Source: Equibacterium sp963662035 (GTDB lineage Bacteria > Bacteroidota > Bacteroidia > Bacteroidales > UBA932). Taken from it: 64,000 bases of DNA. Made by a program: the position numbers and the translations under genes. The notes beneath the pieces were generated by a model. It saw only the letters and a program-made list of their open reading frames with translations, made no database searches and was not told the origin of the DNA. The stretch spans positions 1 through 64,000 of the forward strand of contig CAVLDO010000004.1 in assembly GCA_963662035.1 (NCBI GenBank). The letters run 5' to 3'. Below, in pieces: positions 1 to 8,208 of this stretch (its first letter is position 1; each line of letters starts with the position of its first letter).

Positions 1-366
1 GTAGAAAAAATACCCGCTACGCCCCTTTAGGCATCCGCGACTTTGATGCGCTAATACGAAACTCCCCGGCCGTTCCCGAATCGGGGCTCCCCGGGCACGG
101 TGCGCGGCGACACTCCCCGGCCGTGCCCGAAACAGGGCTCCACGGGCACGGAGCGCGGCGAAACTCCCTATCCGTGCCCGAATCGGGGCTCCACGGGCAC
201 GGAGCACGGCGAAAACCCCCGGCCGTGCCCATGACGGGCCTCCACGGGCACGGAGCGCGGCAAAAACACCCGCCCGTGCCCGAAACGGGGCTCCCCGGGC
301 ACGAAACCAGGCGACAGCCGATATGTGGCGGTCGCCACTCCGGCCGGCGGCGCCGCTGCTGCGACT
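1..366. other. Non-coding stretch at the window edge
   Basis: No credible gene is visible here. Bases 57-311 are the 51-bp repeat array. Bases 1-56 and 312-366 carry no recognised motif. The left neighbour of the ROK gene lies outside the window. Confidence 0.7.
57..311. repeat. Five tandem copies of a 51-bp hairpin repeat
   Basis: Five contiguous units of exactly 51 bp lie at 57-107, 108-158, 159-209, 210-260 and 261-311, with no spacers. Each carries an inverted repeat of the form CCGTGCCCG ... CGGGCACGG around a 13-nt centre, so each can fold into a 9-bp stem. Unit 1 has one mismatch in the stem and unit 5 loses its last bases. The centre holds a competing small hairpin (CCCG-AAT-CGGG in units 1 and 3). 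Because 51 is a multiple of three, all frames stay open and give spurious proline/arginine-rich ORFs on both strands. The array starts 55 bp past the stop codon of the ROK kinase gene. Confidence 0.93.
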
Positions 367-1332
367 CTACGCCAGGGTGGCGGCGATGCTCAGCGATGCG
401 TAGTCTCCGATGGCGTCTCCAAGTGCGGCGGGCACCACGCGGCACACTTCCAGCGCGCCGCCCAGCGCCTCGCGCGCCATCTCGCGCGCCATCTCGGGGT
501 AGAAGAGCTGTTCGTTGCGGGCATATACGCTACCTATAACTATAAGCTCGGGGTTCAGGATATCCACCACAATCGAGAGGCCGCGTCCCAGATAGCGTGC
601 CGATGTGCGCACTATCTCCAGCGCAAGCGCATCGCCGCCCTGGGCTGCCAGCGCAATATCGCGCGCGGTGACTTCGGATATCTTCTCCGGCGGGCACCAG
701 TCGGTCTTGATGCCGTTCTGCAGCGCCTCGTAGAGGAAGGTCCGCCCGAGCTGCGATAGTCCGCCGCCGCTCGCAAACCCCTCGAACGAGCCCCGCTTGC
801 CATATCCCACCGGCCCGAACTTGCTAAGGCGGATGTGCCCCAGCTCGCCGGCGTTGTCGTTGGTGCCGCTGTAGAGCTTGCCGTCCAGAATCAGCCCAGC
901 CCCCAGTCCGGTGCCGAAGGTCAGGAACACCATATTGCGGCTGCCTCGTCCGGCGCCGAACTTCCATTCCGCCAGTGCGCAGGCGTTGGCGTCGTTCTGC
1001 AGCGCCGCAGGCACGCCTGTAAGCTCCTGCACCAGCTGCACTATGGGGACATTGTCCCAACCGGGCAGGTTGGGGGGAGAGAGCACAACCCCGCGGCTGC
1101 TGTCCAGCGGACCGCCGCAGCTGATGCCGATGGCGGCGGTATTGCCGGCGTTCAATCCCTGCTCGATCATCATCGCCTCCACTCCCTTGAGCAGATTCAC
1201 GATGGTCTCCGACGCCCCGGTGGTGGCGAACTTGATTTTGTGTGCGATGCGGATGGAATCCCCCTCCGTGATTCCGTGGATTATGGCGCACTTGGTGCCG
1301 CCGATATCAATACCCAATAAATTAGTAGACAT
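367..1332 (-). CDS. ROK-family sugar kinase (atypical, no zinc motif)
   Basis: A 321-residue cytoplasmic protein of the ROK family, which phosphorylates hexoses or amino sugars with ATP. The N-terminal phosphate-binding motif GIDIGGTK is at residues 7-14, the catalytic Asp sits in the ND pair at 113-114, GTGLGAG is at 140-146 and ELGH at 163-166. The usual zinc-binding CxCGxxGCxE segment after ELGH is missing: residues 171-190 read KFGPVGYGKRGSFEGF and on, with no cysteine. The gene is divergent from the LacI-type regulator, and the palindrome at 1409-1424 lies 77 bp upstream of its start. It is probably the cytoplasmic kinase for a monosaccharide released by the adjacent PUL. Which sugar cannot be told from sequence. 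Confidence 0.9.
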   Translation of the reverse strand: MSTNLLGIDIGGTKCAIIHGITEGDSIRIAHKIKFATTGASETIVNLLKGVEAMMIEQGLNAGNTAAIGISCGGPLDSSRGVVLSPPNLPGWDNVPIVQLVQELTGVPAALQNDANACALAEWKFGAGRGSRNMVFLTFGTGLGAGLILDGKLYSGTNDNAGELGHIRLSKFGPVGYGKRGSFEGFASGGGLSQLGRTFLYEALQNGIKTDWCPPEKISEVTARDIALAAQGGDALALEIVRTSARYLGRGLSIVVDILNPELIVIGSVYARNEQLFYPEMAREMAREALGGALEVCRVVPAALGDAIGDYASLSIAATLA

Positions 1333-1370
1333 TTTTTATGTGATTAAGTGATGAAATTTGATATAAAATT

Positions 1371-1402
1371 ATTGTTTTTTCTGAAAAATGGGTTTAATTT
1401 TG
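1371..1402 (+). promoter_or_regulatory. Predicted promoter of the lacI-type gene
   Basis: A Bacteroidetes -7 box TAATTTTG is at 1395-1402, with ATTG at 1371-1374 as a -33 element and 20 nt between them. The expected transcription start is near 1409, which is the first base of the palindromic operator. Confidence 0.6.
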
Positions 1403-1408
1403 ACAAAA

Positions 1409-1424
1409 ACTTAATCGGTTAAGT
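1409..1424. promoter_or_regulatory. Palindromic operator O1 (LacI-family)
   Basis: ACTTAATCGGTTAAGT has perfect 6-bp arms (ACTTAA/TTAAGT) around a central CG, the usual layout of LacI-family operators. It ends directly at the ATG of the regulator gene (1425) and begins at its predicted transcription start, which suggests autorepression. It also lies in the shared region upstream of the divergent ROK gene. It matches the site in front of susC at 14 of 16 positions. Confidence 0.75.
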
Positions 1425-2441
1425 ATGGACAACGGCAAAAACAGACCCATTTCGCTCAGACGCATAGCCAAGGAGATGAACCTCTCCGTGGCCACCGTCT
1501 CCTGGACCCTCAGCGGGCAGGGCGATGCGAAGGGCATCAGCGCTGCCACCCAGAAGCGGGTGCGCGACTTTGCCGCCGAGCACAACTACCGCCCGGATAT
1601 GATAGCCCGCAGCCTCAGCCTGGGCGTAACCAAGACCATCGGGCTGTTGATCTCCTCCCTTTCCGACCCCTTCTACTCCAGCATCGCCAAGGCCGTGTCC
1701 AGCGAGGCGGAGCGCTTTGGCTACAGCGTGATGATAGCCTCTTCCGAGTCCCAGGGAGACAGGGAGTCCCGTCTGTTGGAAATGTTCGCAAGCTACCGCG
1801 TGGACGGAATGATAGTGACTCCCACCCTCAAAGCCAGCTGGAGCGGCTCTTTGGCGGCTGCCGGCCGAAAAATAGTGATGGTGGACCGCCCTGCGGCAAA
1901 TGTCAACGCCCCCAGCGTGGTGGTGGACAACGAGCAGAGCGCCTACTGTCTGGTCAAGCACCTTATAAATAAAGGTATGCGCCGCATAGCCATTCTCACC
2001 ACAGCCCACAACCTCACCAATATGCGCGCCCGCCACGCCGGCTATATCCGAGCCCTCTTTGAGGCAGGCATCGAGCCTGACGCTCAGCTGATGTGCCAGG
2101 TGCCCCCGTCGGCCAGCCGCAGTCAGATTTATGCAGAGCTGGACCGCCTGATGCGCGAATGCCGCGATGTGGACGGAATCTTCTTTACCAGCCACGTGCT
2201 GGTGATGCCCACCTATGTTTATCTGCGCGACCGCGCCCACAACCCCGGCAGGGGGGAGAACTGGGCCTGCATCCACACCCTGGCCGAGCTGGAGGAGCTG
2301 CTGCCCGAGATGAGCATCGCCAAAATGCCGATAGACGAGCTCGGCACCCGTGCGATGGACACCTTGCTTGAGCTTATGAATCCGGGCAGCGACTCGTCTG
2401 TGGCGGATGTGGTGCTTGGCTGTGAAATGAAATTGAGATAA
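1425..2441 (+). CDS. LacI-family transcriptional regulator
   Basis: A 338-residue repressor. The helix-turn-helix is at residues 9-31 (ISLRRIAKEMNLSVATVSWT), followed by the hinge (RPDMIARSLSLG) and a periplasmic-binding-protein-like effector domain starting near residue 62 (KTIGLLISSLSDPFYSSI). It should bind DNA as a dimer and leave it when a sugar binds. The two ACTTAANCGNTTAAGT palindromes, one at its own start and one before susC, are the likely operators. The GH78 gene follows after 9 nt and is probably co-transcribed. Control of a SusCD locus by a LacI protein is less common than by hybrid two-component or ECF sigma/anti-sigma systems. Confidence 0.92.
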   Translation: MDNGKNRPISLRRIAKEMNLSVATVSWTLSGQGDAKGISAATQKRVRDFAAEHNYRPDMIARSLSLGVTKTIGLLISSLSDPFYSSIAKAVSSEAERFGYSVMIASSESQGDRESRLLEMFASYRVDGMIVTPTLKASWSGSLAAAGRKIVMVDRPAANVNAPSVVVDNEQSAYCLVKHLINKGMRRIAILTTAHNLTNMRARHAGYIRALFEAGIEPDAQLMCQVPPSASRSQIYAELDRLMRECRDVDGIFFTSHVLVMPTYVYLRDRAHNPGRGENWACIHTLAELEELLPEMSIAKMPIDELGTRAMDTLLELMNPGSDSSVADVVLGCEMKLR

Positions 2442-2450
2442 CCGGCATAT

Positions 2451-5057
2451 ATGAAAAATTTGACCATAATAGCACTGGTGTCAGCAGCTTATCTGGCAGT
2501 TTCCTGCGGGAAAGAGGCGGCCTGTCTGACCGCTCCCCGCTGTGAGTATCAGACTTCGCCGATCGGTATCGATACTCCGAGGCCCCGCTTCAGCTGGGAA
2601 TTCGGCGCGGCCGATGCCGTTCAGAACAGTTTCTGCCTTGAGGTGGCTCGCGACGAGGCCTTCTCCGATGTCATTTTCAGCAGCGGCGATGTCGCTTCGC
2701 AGGCGCAGATGGCCCGCTACGAAGGCCCCGCGCTGGAGTCCTGCACCAAATATTGGTGGCGCGTGGCAGTAAAGATGTCGGATGGAACGAACCTTACCAG
2801 CGGCATTCAGAGCTTTGAGACGGCGATGATGCCCGGCAGCCAGTGGACTGCCCGGTGGATAAGCGACGGCGCCGACAAGGACTTCGCCCCCGCCCCGATG
2901 CTGCGCAAAAGCTTCAATGTCCGCAGTGGACTGAAGTCGGCCCGCCTGTTTATCAGCGCCGCCGCCTATTACAAGCTCGCCCTCAACGGCAAAACTTTTG
3001 CGCAGCCCGATCTCGCCCCCGACTACACCGACTATAATAAGCGCAGCCTCTACAATACCTACGACATCACCTCAAGCCTCGCAGAGGGCGAGAACGTGAT
3101 TGCGGCGACTTTGGGCAACGGCTTCTTCAACTGCATAGGCAAGGTGGCCACCTGGAGTTTCGAGAATGCCCCCTGGCGCGCTCGCGCCCGTATGATTGCC
3201 GAGCTGCACCTTGAATATGGCGACGGCACGCGCGAGATAGTGGCCACAGACCCCTCCTGGAAATGCGCCACCGGACCCAGCCTGAGCAACAACATCTACA
3301 CAGGCGAGATTTACGACGCCCGGCTGGAAATCCCCCTTTGGGACGCCCCCGGTTTCGATGACAGCGCCTGGAGCAATGCAGTGGCGGTGGAAGGTGTACA
3401 GGCGGCCCTCGTGTCGCAGCAGAACCCCGCAGTATGCACTGAGATGATTTTGGATGCAGTGCAGATGCGCAAATTCTCCGATACCCTCTATCTCTTCGAC
3501 TTCGGCAAGAACATCTCCGGAATGAGCACCCTCGCTCTTGATGAAGCCGCCCCCGGCATCAAAATCACTATGCGCCACGGAGAGCTGCTCAAGGCCGACG
3601 GCCGCTTGGAGATGGGCAACATCGCCCTCTACACCTACGAGAAGCCCGACTGCCTTTCGCAGACCGACATATATTACACCAAAGAGGGAGCTCAGACCTA
3701 CACCCCCTCCTTCACTTATCACGGCTTCCGGTATGTTGAGGTCAGCTCAAGCGAGCCGCTGAATCTCACGCAGGAGAGCCTCAAGGCCCGCTTCTATCAC
3801 ACCGACGTGCAGCCTGTGGGCAGTTTCTCCTGCTCAGATACGCTGGTGAATCAGATATACGAGGCCTCGCGCCTGTCCTATCTCGACAATCTGGTGAGCA
3901 TACCCACCGACTGCCCCCACCGCGAGAAGAACGGCTGGACGGCCGACGCCAATCTGACCATAGACCTGGCTCTGCTGGGCTGGGACGGCATCAAGTTCTA
4001 CGAGAAGTGGATAGATGATATGATTGATGCGCAGAATGCAGAAGGCAATGTGCCCGGCATCGTCCCCACCTCCGGCTGGGGCTACGAGGACTGGATCGGC
4101 CCCGTGTGGGCCACCGCCTACTTTATGATCCCCGACGCCTTGATGCACTATTATGGAGACAAGACCGCAGTGGAGCGGATGTTTGACACCTGCGACCGCT
4201 ATCTGGACTATCTCTCACGCCGTCTTGACCCCGACGGCACCGTGACCTACGGTATCGGCGACTGGGTATATTACGACACCCAGACCCCCACAGACTACAG
4301 CACATCGATCTTCTACTATTGGCAGAATGTGCTTATGAGCCGGTTTGCAGAGCTCATCGGCCGCGACGCCACCAAATATGCCGAGAAGGCCTCCTTCCTC
4401 AAGGAACTCATCAACCGCAAGCACTTCGATGCGGAAAAATGCCTCTACGGCAACGGTTCGCAGGCAGGGCAGGGGATGGCCCTGATGTTTGACATAGTCC
4501 CCGCCGAATACAAGGATAAAGTTGCGGCCAACCTCAATCAGATGATTGTTGACAACGATTACTTCCTGGACTTCGGCAGCGTGGGCAGCAAGTTCGTCCC
4601 CCGCACACTGGCCGACAACGGCTATGCAGAAACGGTGTTCAAGATGATGACAAAGCGAGAAGTCCCCTCCTGGGGCGCATGGATCGCGCAGGGACGCACC
4701 ACGCTGGGCGAAACCTGGGGCTTTGACGCCGAGAAATTCCGCGATGGTTCCCAGAACCACGTATTCCTGGGCGATATAGCCGCCTGGATGGTGAAATATC
4801 TGGCGGGAATCCGCTTTGAAATGACTCCCGACGGTCTCTGCAACCTCACAATCGAACCCTGCCTTGTGCAGGAGCTTGACTGGGCCGAGGCGCAGTACAA
4901 GTCGGTGCGCGGACTGATTCGCAGCAGCTGGAGGCGCAGCGGCGGCAAGGTTACCCTCACGATAGAGATTCCGGCAAATGTAAAAGCCACGGTAATCTTC
5001 GGCGGCCGCGAGAGGGTGGTCGGCGGAGGAGTGCACGAATTCACCTGCGCGGTGTAA
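2451..5057 (+). CDS. GH78 alpha-L-rhamnosidase (lipoprotein)
   Basis: An 868-residue secreted enzyme that removes terminal alpha-L-rhamnose. A lipoprotein signal ends at Cys19 (LAVSC). The N-terminal beta domains show family sequence such as TPRPRFSWEF and YKLALNGK. The (alpha/alpha)6 barrel carries the hallmark TDCPHREKNGWTADAN near residue 485 and GWGYEDWIGPVWA near 538, and a C-terminal beta domain ends the protein. The length fits the family. It sits between the regulator and susC. Exact linkage and aglycone specificity cannot be read from sequence. Confidence 0.93.
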   Translation: MKNLTIIALVSAAYLAVSCGKEAACLTAPRCEYQTSPIGIDTPRPRFSWEFGAADAVQNSFCLEVARDEAFSDVIFSSGDVASQAQMARYEGPALESCTKYWWRVAVKMSDGTNLTSGIQSFETAMMPGSQWTARWISDGADKDFAPAPMLRKSFNVRSGLKSARLFISAAAYYKLALNGKTFAQPDLAPDYTDYNKRSLYNTYDITSSLAEGENVIAATLGNGFFNCIGKVATWSFENAPWRARARMIAELHLEYGDGTREIVATDPSWKCATGPSLSNNIYTGEIYDARLEIPLWDAPGFDDSAWSNAVAVEGVQAALVSQQNPAVCTEMILDAVQMRKFSDTLYLFDFGKNISGMSTLALDEAAPGIKITMRHGELLKADGRLEMGNIALYTYEKPDCLSQTDIYYTKEGAQTYTPSFTYHGFRYVEVSSSEPLNLTQESLKARFYHTDVQPVGSFSCSDTLVNQIYEASRLSYLDNLVSIPTDCPHREKNGWTADANLTIDLALLGWDGIKFYEKWIDDMIDAQNAEGNVPGIVPTSGWGYEDWIGPVWATAYFMIPDALMHYYGDKTAVERMFDTCDRYLDYLSRRLDPDGTVTYGIGDWVYYDTQTPTDYSTSIFYYWQNVLMSRFAELIGRDATKYAEKASFLKELINRKHFDAEKCLYGNGSQAGQGMALMFDIVPAEYKDKVAANLNQMIVDNDYFLDFGSVGSKFVPRTLADNGYAETVFKMMTKREVPSWGAWIAQGRTTLGETWGFDAEKFRDGSQNHVFLGDIAAWMVKYLAGIRFEMTPDGLCNLTIEPCLVQELDWAEAQYKSVRGLIRSSWRRSGGKVTLTIEIPANVKATVIFGGRERVVGGGVHEFTCAV

Positions 5058-5072
5058 TTCGTTTATTGAAAA

Positions 5073-5088
5073 ACTTAACCGCTTAAGT
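5073..5088. promoter_or_regulatory. Palindromic operator O2 upstream of susC
   Basis: ACTTAACCGCTTAAGT has the same perfect 6-bp arms and central CG as the site at 1409-1424. It lies 36 bp before the susC start, in the 67-bp gap after the GH78 gene. A clear TAnnTTTG box is not visible nearby. A weaker 12/16 match (GCTTAACCGTTTCAGC) is inside susC at 5183-5198. Confidence 0.75.
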
Positions 5089-5124
5089 TAACAGAAACTA
5101 ATAACAAAACCAAATAAAAAGCCT

Positions 5125-8100
5125 ATGAAAAAGTTTGCTTCTCTGATTTGCTTTTTATTTCTCGCTCTTTTTGCGGCTGAAAGCTTAACCGTTTCAGCTG
5201 CGGAGCCACAGAACAGAATCACCGCCAAGGGCGTGGTTCTGGACGCAGACAACCTCCCGGTTGTCGGAGCGTATGTGGTAGAGAAAGGCAATGACCGCAA
5301 CGGTGCCGTCACCGATGCTGACGGACGCTTCTCCATTATCGTGGCCGAACACGCCACGTTGTCAATCTCCTGCATCGGCTTCGTGACCCAACAGGTCAAG
5401 GCAGCCGCGCAAATGCAGGTTATCCTCAACACCGACAAGGAGTTTCTTGACGAGGCTGTGGTTGTCGGATACGGCACGCAGCGTGTTGCGACTCTCACAG
5501 GCAGCGTGGCTCAGATCAACTCCAAGAAAATCACAGTCGCCCCTGTGGTCAACACCACCCACGTGCTTGCAGGCCAGCTTCCCGGTCTGGTGTCCAAGCA
5601 GACTTCAGGCCTCCCCGGTCAGGACAACGCCAGCCTCAACATCCGAGGCTTCGGCTCTCCCCTGGTTATCGTGGATGGCATAGAAGGTGACATAACCAGC
5701 ATTGATGCGGGCCAGATCGAGTCCATCTCCATTCTGAAGGACGGCAGCGGCTCAATCTACGGCGCGCGTGCCGGCAACGGCGTCATTCTGGTCACCACCA
5801 AGAAGGGTACAAACCACAAGGCCACCGTCACCGTCAACTCCTCCGTTACAATGCAGAGCAACATCGTGACCACTCTCCCCGCCACTTCGGCCCAGAGGGC
5901 GCAGTATCAGAACGATGTGTATATCAACAAGGGCGGCAACCCCAACCGCGTGCCCTACACCGCAGAGGAAATCGCCCTCTACGAGGACGGAACCAACCCC
6001 CTCTACCTTAATTCAGACTGGTATCACGAGGTTATCCGCAAGTTCGCTCCCCAGCAGAACCACAACGTGTCGGTGAGCGGCGGCAACGACCGCACGAGAT
6101 ACTACGGCTACTTCGGCTACAACCGCCAGGAGCTGCAGTTCACCCCCAACAGCGGCTACTACGACCGCTTTAACTTCCAGTCCAACTTCAGCACCAAGGT
6201 CAACGATTTTCTGAATGTCGGGATGAATATGCAGTACACCAAGGACTGCAGGAACTACCCTTCAGGCGGTGACCTCTATCAGGACGGCACCAACTTCTGG
6301 GGCGGCATCATCTACTCGGCTGACCCCCGCTACCCGATACATCTGCCCGACGACCGCTATCTCTCCTATGCAAATATGCAGAACGGCTCCCCGATCTGGG
6401 CCGTGAACCGCAGCAACAGCGGTTACTACCGCACCAACGGCAACAGCTTTAAGGTGAGCGGTTTCGCAGAGTATGACATCCCCTATGTGACCGGTCTGAC
6501 GGCCAAAGCCAACATCATTTACAACTACGGCACCGGCTACTTCAAAAGAATGCACAAGAGAGGCCAGTTCTACACCTACAACGAGGGTACCGGCAAGTAT
6601 GCCGATGCCGGCGGCAGTGTGGAGCCCAGCAGCCTTGGTATGAGCAACACCGTGAGCAGCCACATCGTGCAGCAGTACTCCATCAATTATGAGAACGATT
6701 TTGCCGACCACCACGTGTCAGCAATGGCGATGTACGAGGCTACTCTGATCAACAACGAGTATTTCTGGACACAGCGTCAGGAGTTCAAAAGCACCATCAT
6801 CGAGGAGCTCTTCGCCGGTGACGAATCCACCTCCAAGAACACCTCCGACAGCAGTGATTACGGCCGCAACTCCTTTGTAGGGCGACTCAACTACAGCTAC
6901 GCCGACAAATATATGTTTGAGGCGACAGTCCGCGCGGATGCCTCTTCCCGCTTCGCGGAGGGCTACAGATGGGGCTGGTTCCCCAGCGTCAGCGCCGGCT
7001 GGAATATGGCAAAAGAGGACTTTATGCAGAATGCAGGTTTTCTGGATTTGCTCAAACTGCGTGCAAGTATGGGTACTTCGGGCTATGACTCGGTGGCTTC
7101 TTTCAACTACCTCACCGGCTATGGTTATGACCTGACTTACACATTCGGCGAGACTCTCTACAACGGCCTTGCATCTACCGGTCTTGCAAACAAGCTCCTG
7201 ACCTGGGAGACTATGCGCATCTACAACTTCGGTGTCGACTTCTCCCTCTTCAGCCGCAAGCTCTACGGCGAGGCCGACATCTTCCAGCGCGACCGCACCG
7301 GCATCCCCGGCTACCGCTCGCAGTCCCTGCCCACCACATTCGGCGCATCCCTGCCTCAGGAGAACCTCAACGCAACCCGCTCCAGAGGTTTCGAGGTCAA
7401 GTTGGGCACCAGCGGCAACGTGGGCGAATTCACCTACGATATCAGCGCCAACGTCTCCTACAACCGTACCCGCTGGACCAAATACGACCAGGCGGAGGAG
7501 ACCGACCCCGACCGCATCAGACTCTATGTGGCCGAGGGCAACTACACCGACCGTCAGCTCGGCTATGTGACCGACGGCCTCTTTGCAAGCGACGAAGAGG
7601 TGGCTGCCTGGCCGTTGAGTTTCGATAACCTGAACAACGACAACTCCACCATCAAGGCCGGCGACATCAAGTTTGTGGACACCAATGGCGACGGCGTGAT
7701 CAACTGGCGCGACCAGCAGGTCATCGGCAAGGGAAGCACCCCCCACTGGATGGGCGGTCTCAACATCAACCTGGGCTGGAAGGGATTTGATATCCAGGCT
7801 CTGTTCCAGGGCGCGTGGGGCTACACCGTGGGCCTTTCCTACGATGTCAACACCCAGACCTACTGCAACCTCTACTATGACCAGGTTCACAACGCGGATG
7901 CGGGGGCGCTCGTAGCCCGTCCGGCAGGCGCCGCCATCAACTGGTACACCACCGACTTCTACTACCGCGACTGCGCATATGTCCGCCTCAAGAACTTGGC
8001 AGTCGGCTACACTCTCCCCGAGCGCCTCACCAAGAAGGTGGGAATCGAACGGTTCAGAATCTATGCAGGCGGTATGAACCTCTTTACTTTGAGTACAATC

Positions 8101-8196
8101 AGCAAATACGGAGTCGACCCCGAGTCCAGCGGTACAGCCGGATACTCCTATCCTCAACAGTACACTGTGAGCCTCGGCTGCAACATCACATTATAA
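5125..8196 (+). CDS. susC: SusC/RagA-family TonB-dependent outer-membrane transporter
   Basis: A 1023-residue outer-membrane protein. A signal peptide (about residues 1-26) is followed by a carboxypeptidase-regulatory-like beta domain (about 32-110, with GVVLDADNLPVVGAYV), the SusC signature DEAVVVGYGTQ near residue 112, the plug domain (NIRGFGSPLVIVDGIEG) and a long beta barrel ending in an aromatic-rich strand (QYTVSLGCNITL). It imports oligosaccharides in a TonB-driven way together with the SusD lid encoded 12 bp downstream. The operator palindrome at 5073-5088 lies just upstream. The substrate is not evident, but neighbouring enzymes point to a rhamnose- and mannose-containing glycan. Confidence 0.95.
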   Translation: MKKFASLICFLFLALFAAESLTVSAAEPQNRITAKGVVLDADNLPVVGAYVVEKGNDRNGAVTDADGRFSIIVAEHATLSISCIGFVTQQVKAAAQMQVILNTDKEFLDEAVVVGYGTQRVATLTGSVAQINSKKITVAPVVNTTHVLAGQLPGLVSKQTSGLPGQDNASLNIRGFGSPLVIVDGIEGDITSIDAGQIESISILKDGSGSIYGARAGNGVILVTTKKGTNHKATVTVNSSVTMQSNIVTTLPATSAQRAQYQNDVYINKGGNPNRVPYTAEEIALYEDGTNPLYLNSDWYHEVIRKFAPQQNHNVSVSGGNDRTRYYGYFGYNRQELQFTPNSGYYDRFNFQSNFSTKVNDFLNVGMNMQYTKDCRNYPSGGDLYQDGTNFWGGIIYSADPRYPIHLPDDRYLSYANMQNGSPIWAVNRSNSGYYRTNGNSFKVSGFAEYDIPYVTGLTAKANIIYNYGTGYFKRMHKRGQFYTYNEGTGKYADAGGSVEPSSLGMSNTVSSHIVQQYSINYENDFADHHVSAMAMYEATLINNEYFWTQRQEFKSTIIEELFAGDESTSKNTSDSSDYGRNSFVGRLNYSYADKYMFEATVRADASSRFAEGYRWGWFPSVSAGWNMAKEDFMQNAGFLDLLKLRASMGTSGYDSVASFNYLTGYGYDLTYTFGETLYNGLASTGLANKLLTWETMRIYNFGVDFSLFSRKLYGEADIFQRDRTGIPGYRSQSLPTTFGASLPQENLNATRSRGFEVKLGTSGNVGEFTYDISANVSYNRTRWTKYDQAEETDPDRIRLYVAEGNYTDRQLGYVTDGLFASDEEVAAWPLSFDNLNNDNSTIKAGDIKFVDTNGDGVINWRDQQVIGKGSTPHWMGGLNINLGWKGFDIQALFQGAWGYTVGLSYDVNTQTYCNLYYDQVHNADAGALVARPAGAAINWYTTDFYYRDCAYVRLKNLAVGYTLPERLTKKVGIERFRIYAGGMNLFTLSTISKYGVDPESSGTAGYSYPQQYTVSLGCNITL

Positions 8197-8208
8197 TTAC
8201 GTCACAAT

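Noticed and set aside
57..311. CRISPR array
   Set aside because: The units are head to tail with no unique spacers, the unit is 51 bp, and there are no cas genes.
17..539. Open frames on both strands through the 51-bp repeats (Pro/Arg/Gly-rich 17-residue repeats)
   Set aside because: The repeat length is a multiple of three and GC is very high, so all frames stay open. There is no start context, and one frame overlaps the ROK gene antisense.
6718..8157. Long minus-strand open frame (479 codons) opposite susC
   Set aside because: It is a shadow of susC: high-GC codon bias keeps the opposite frame open. The composition is Val/Gly/Ala-rich without recognisable domains.
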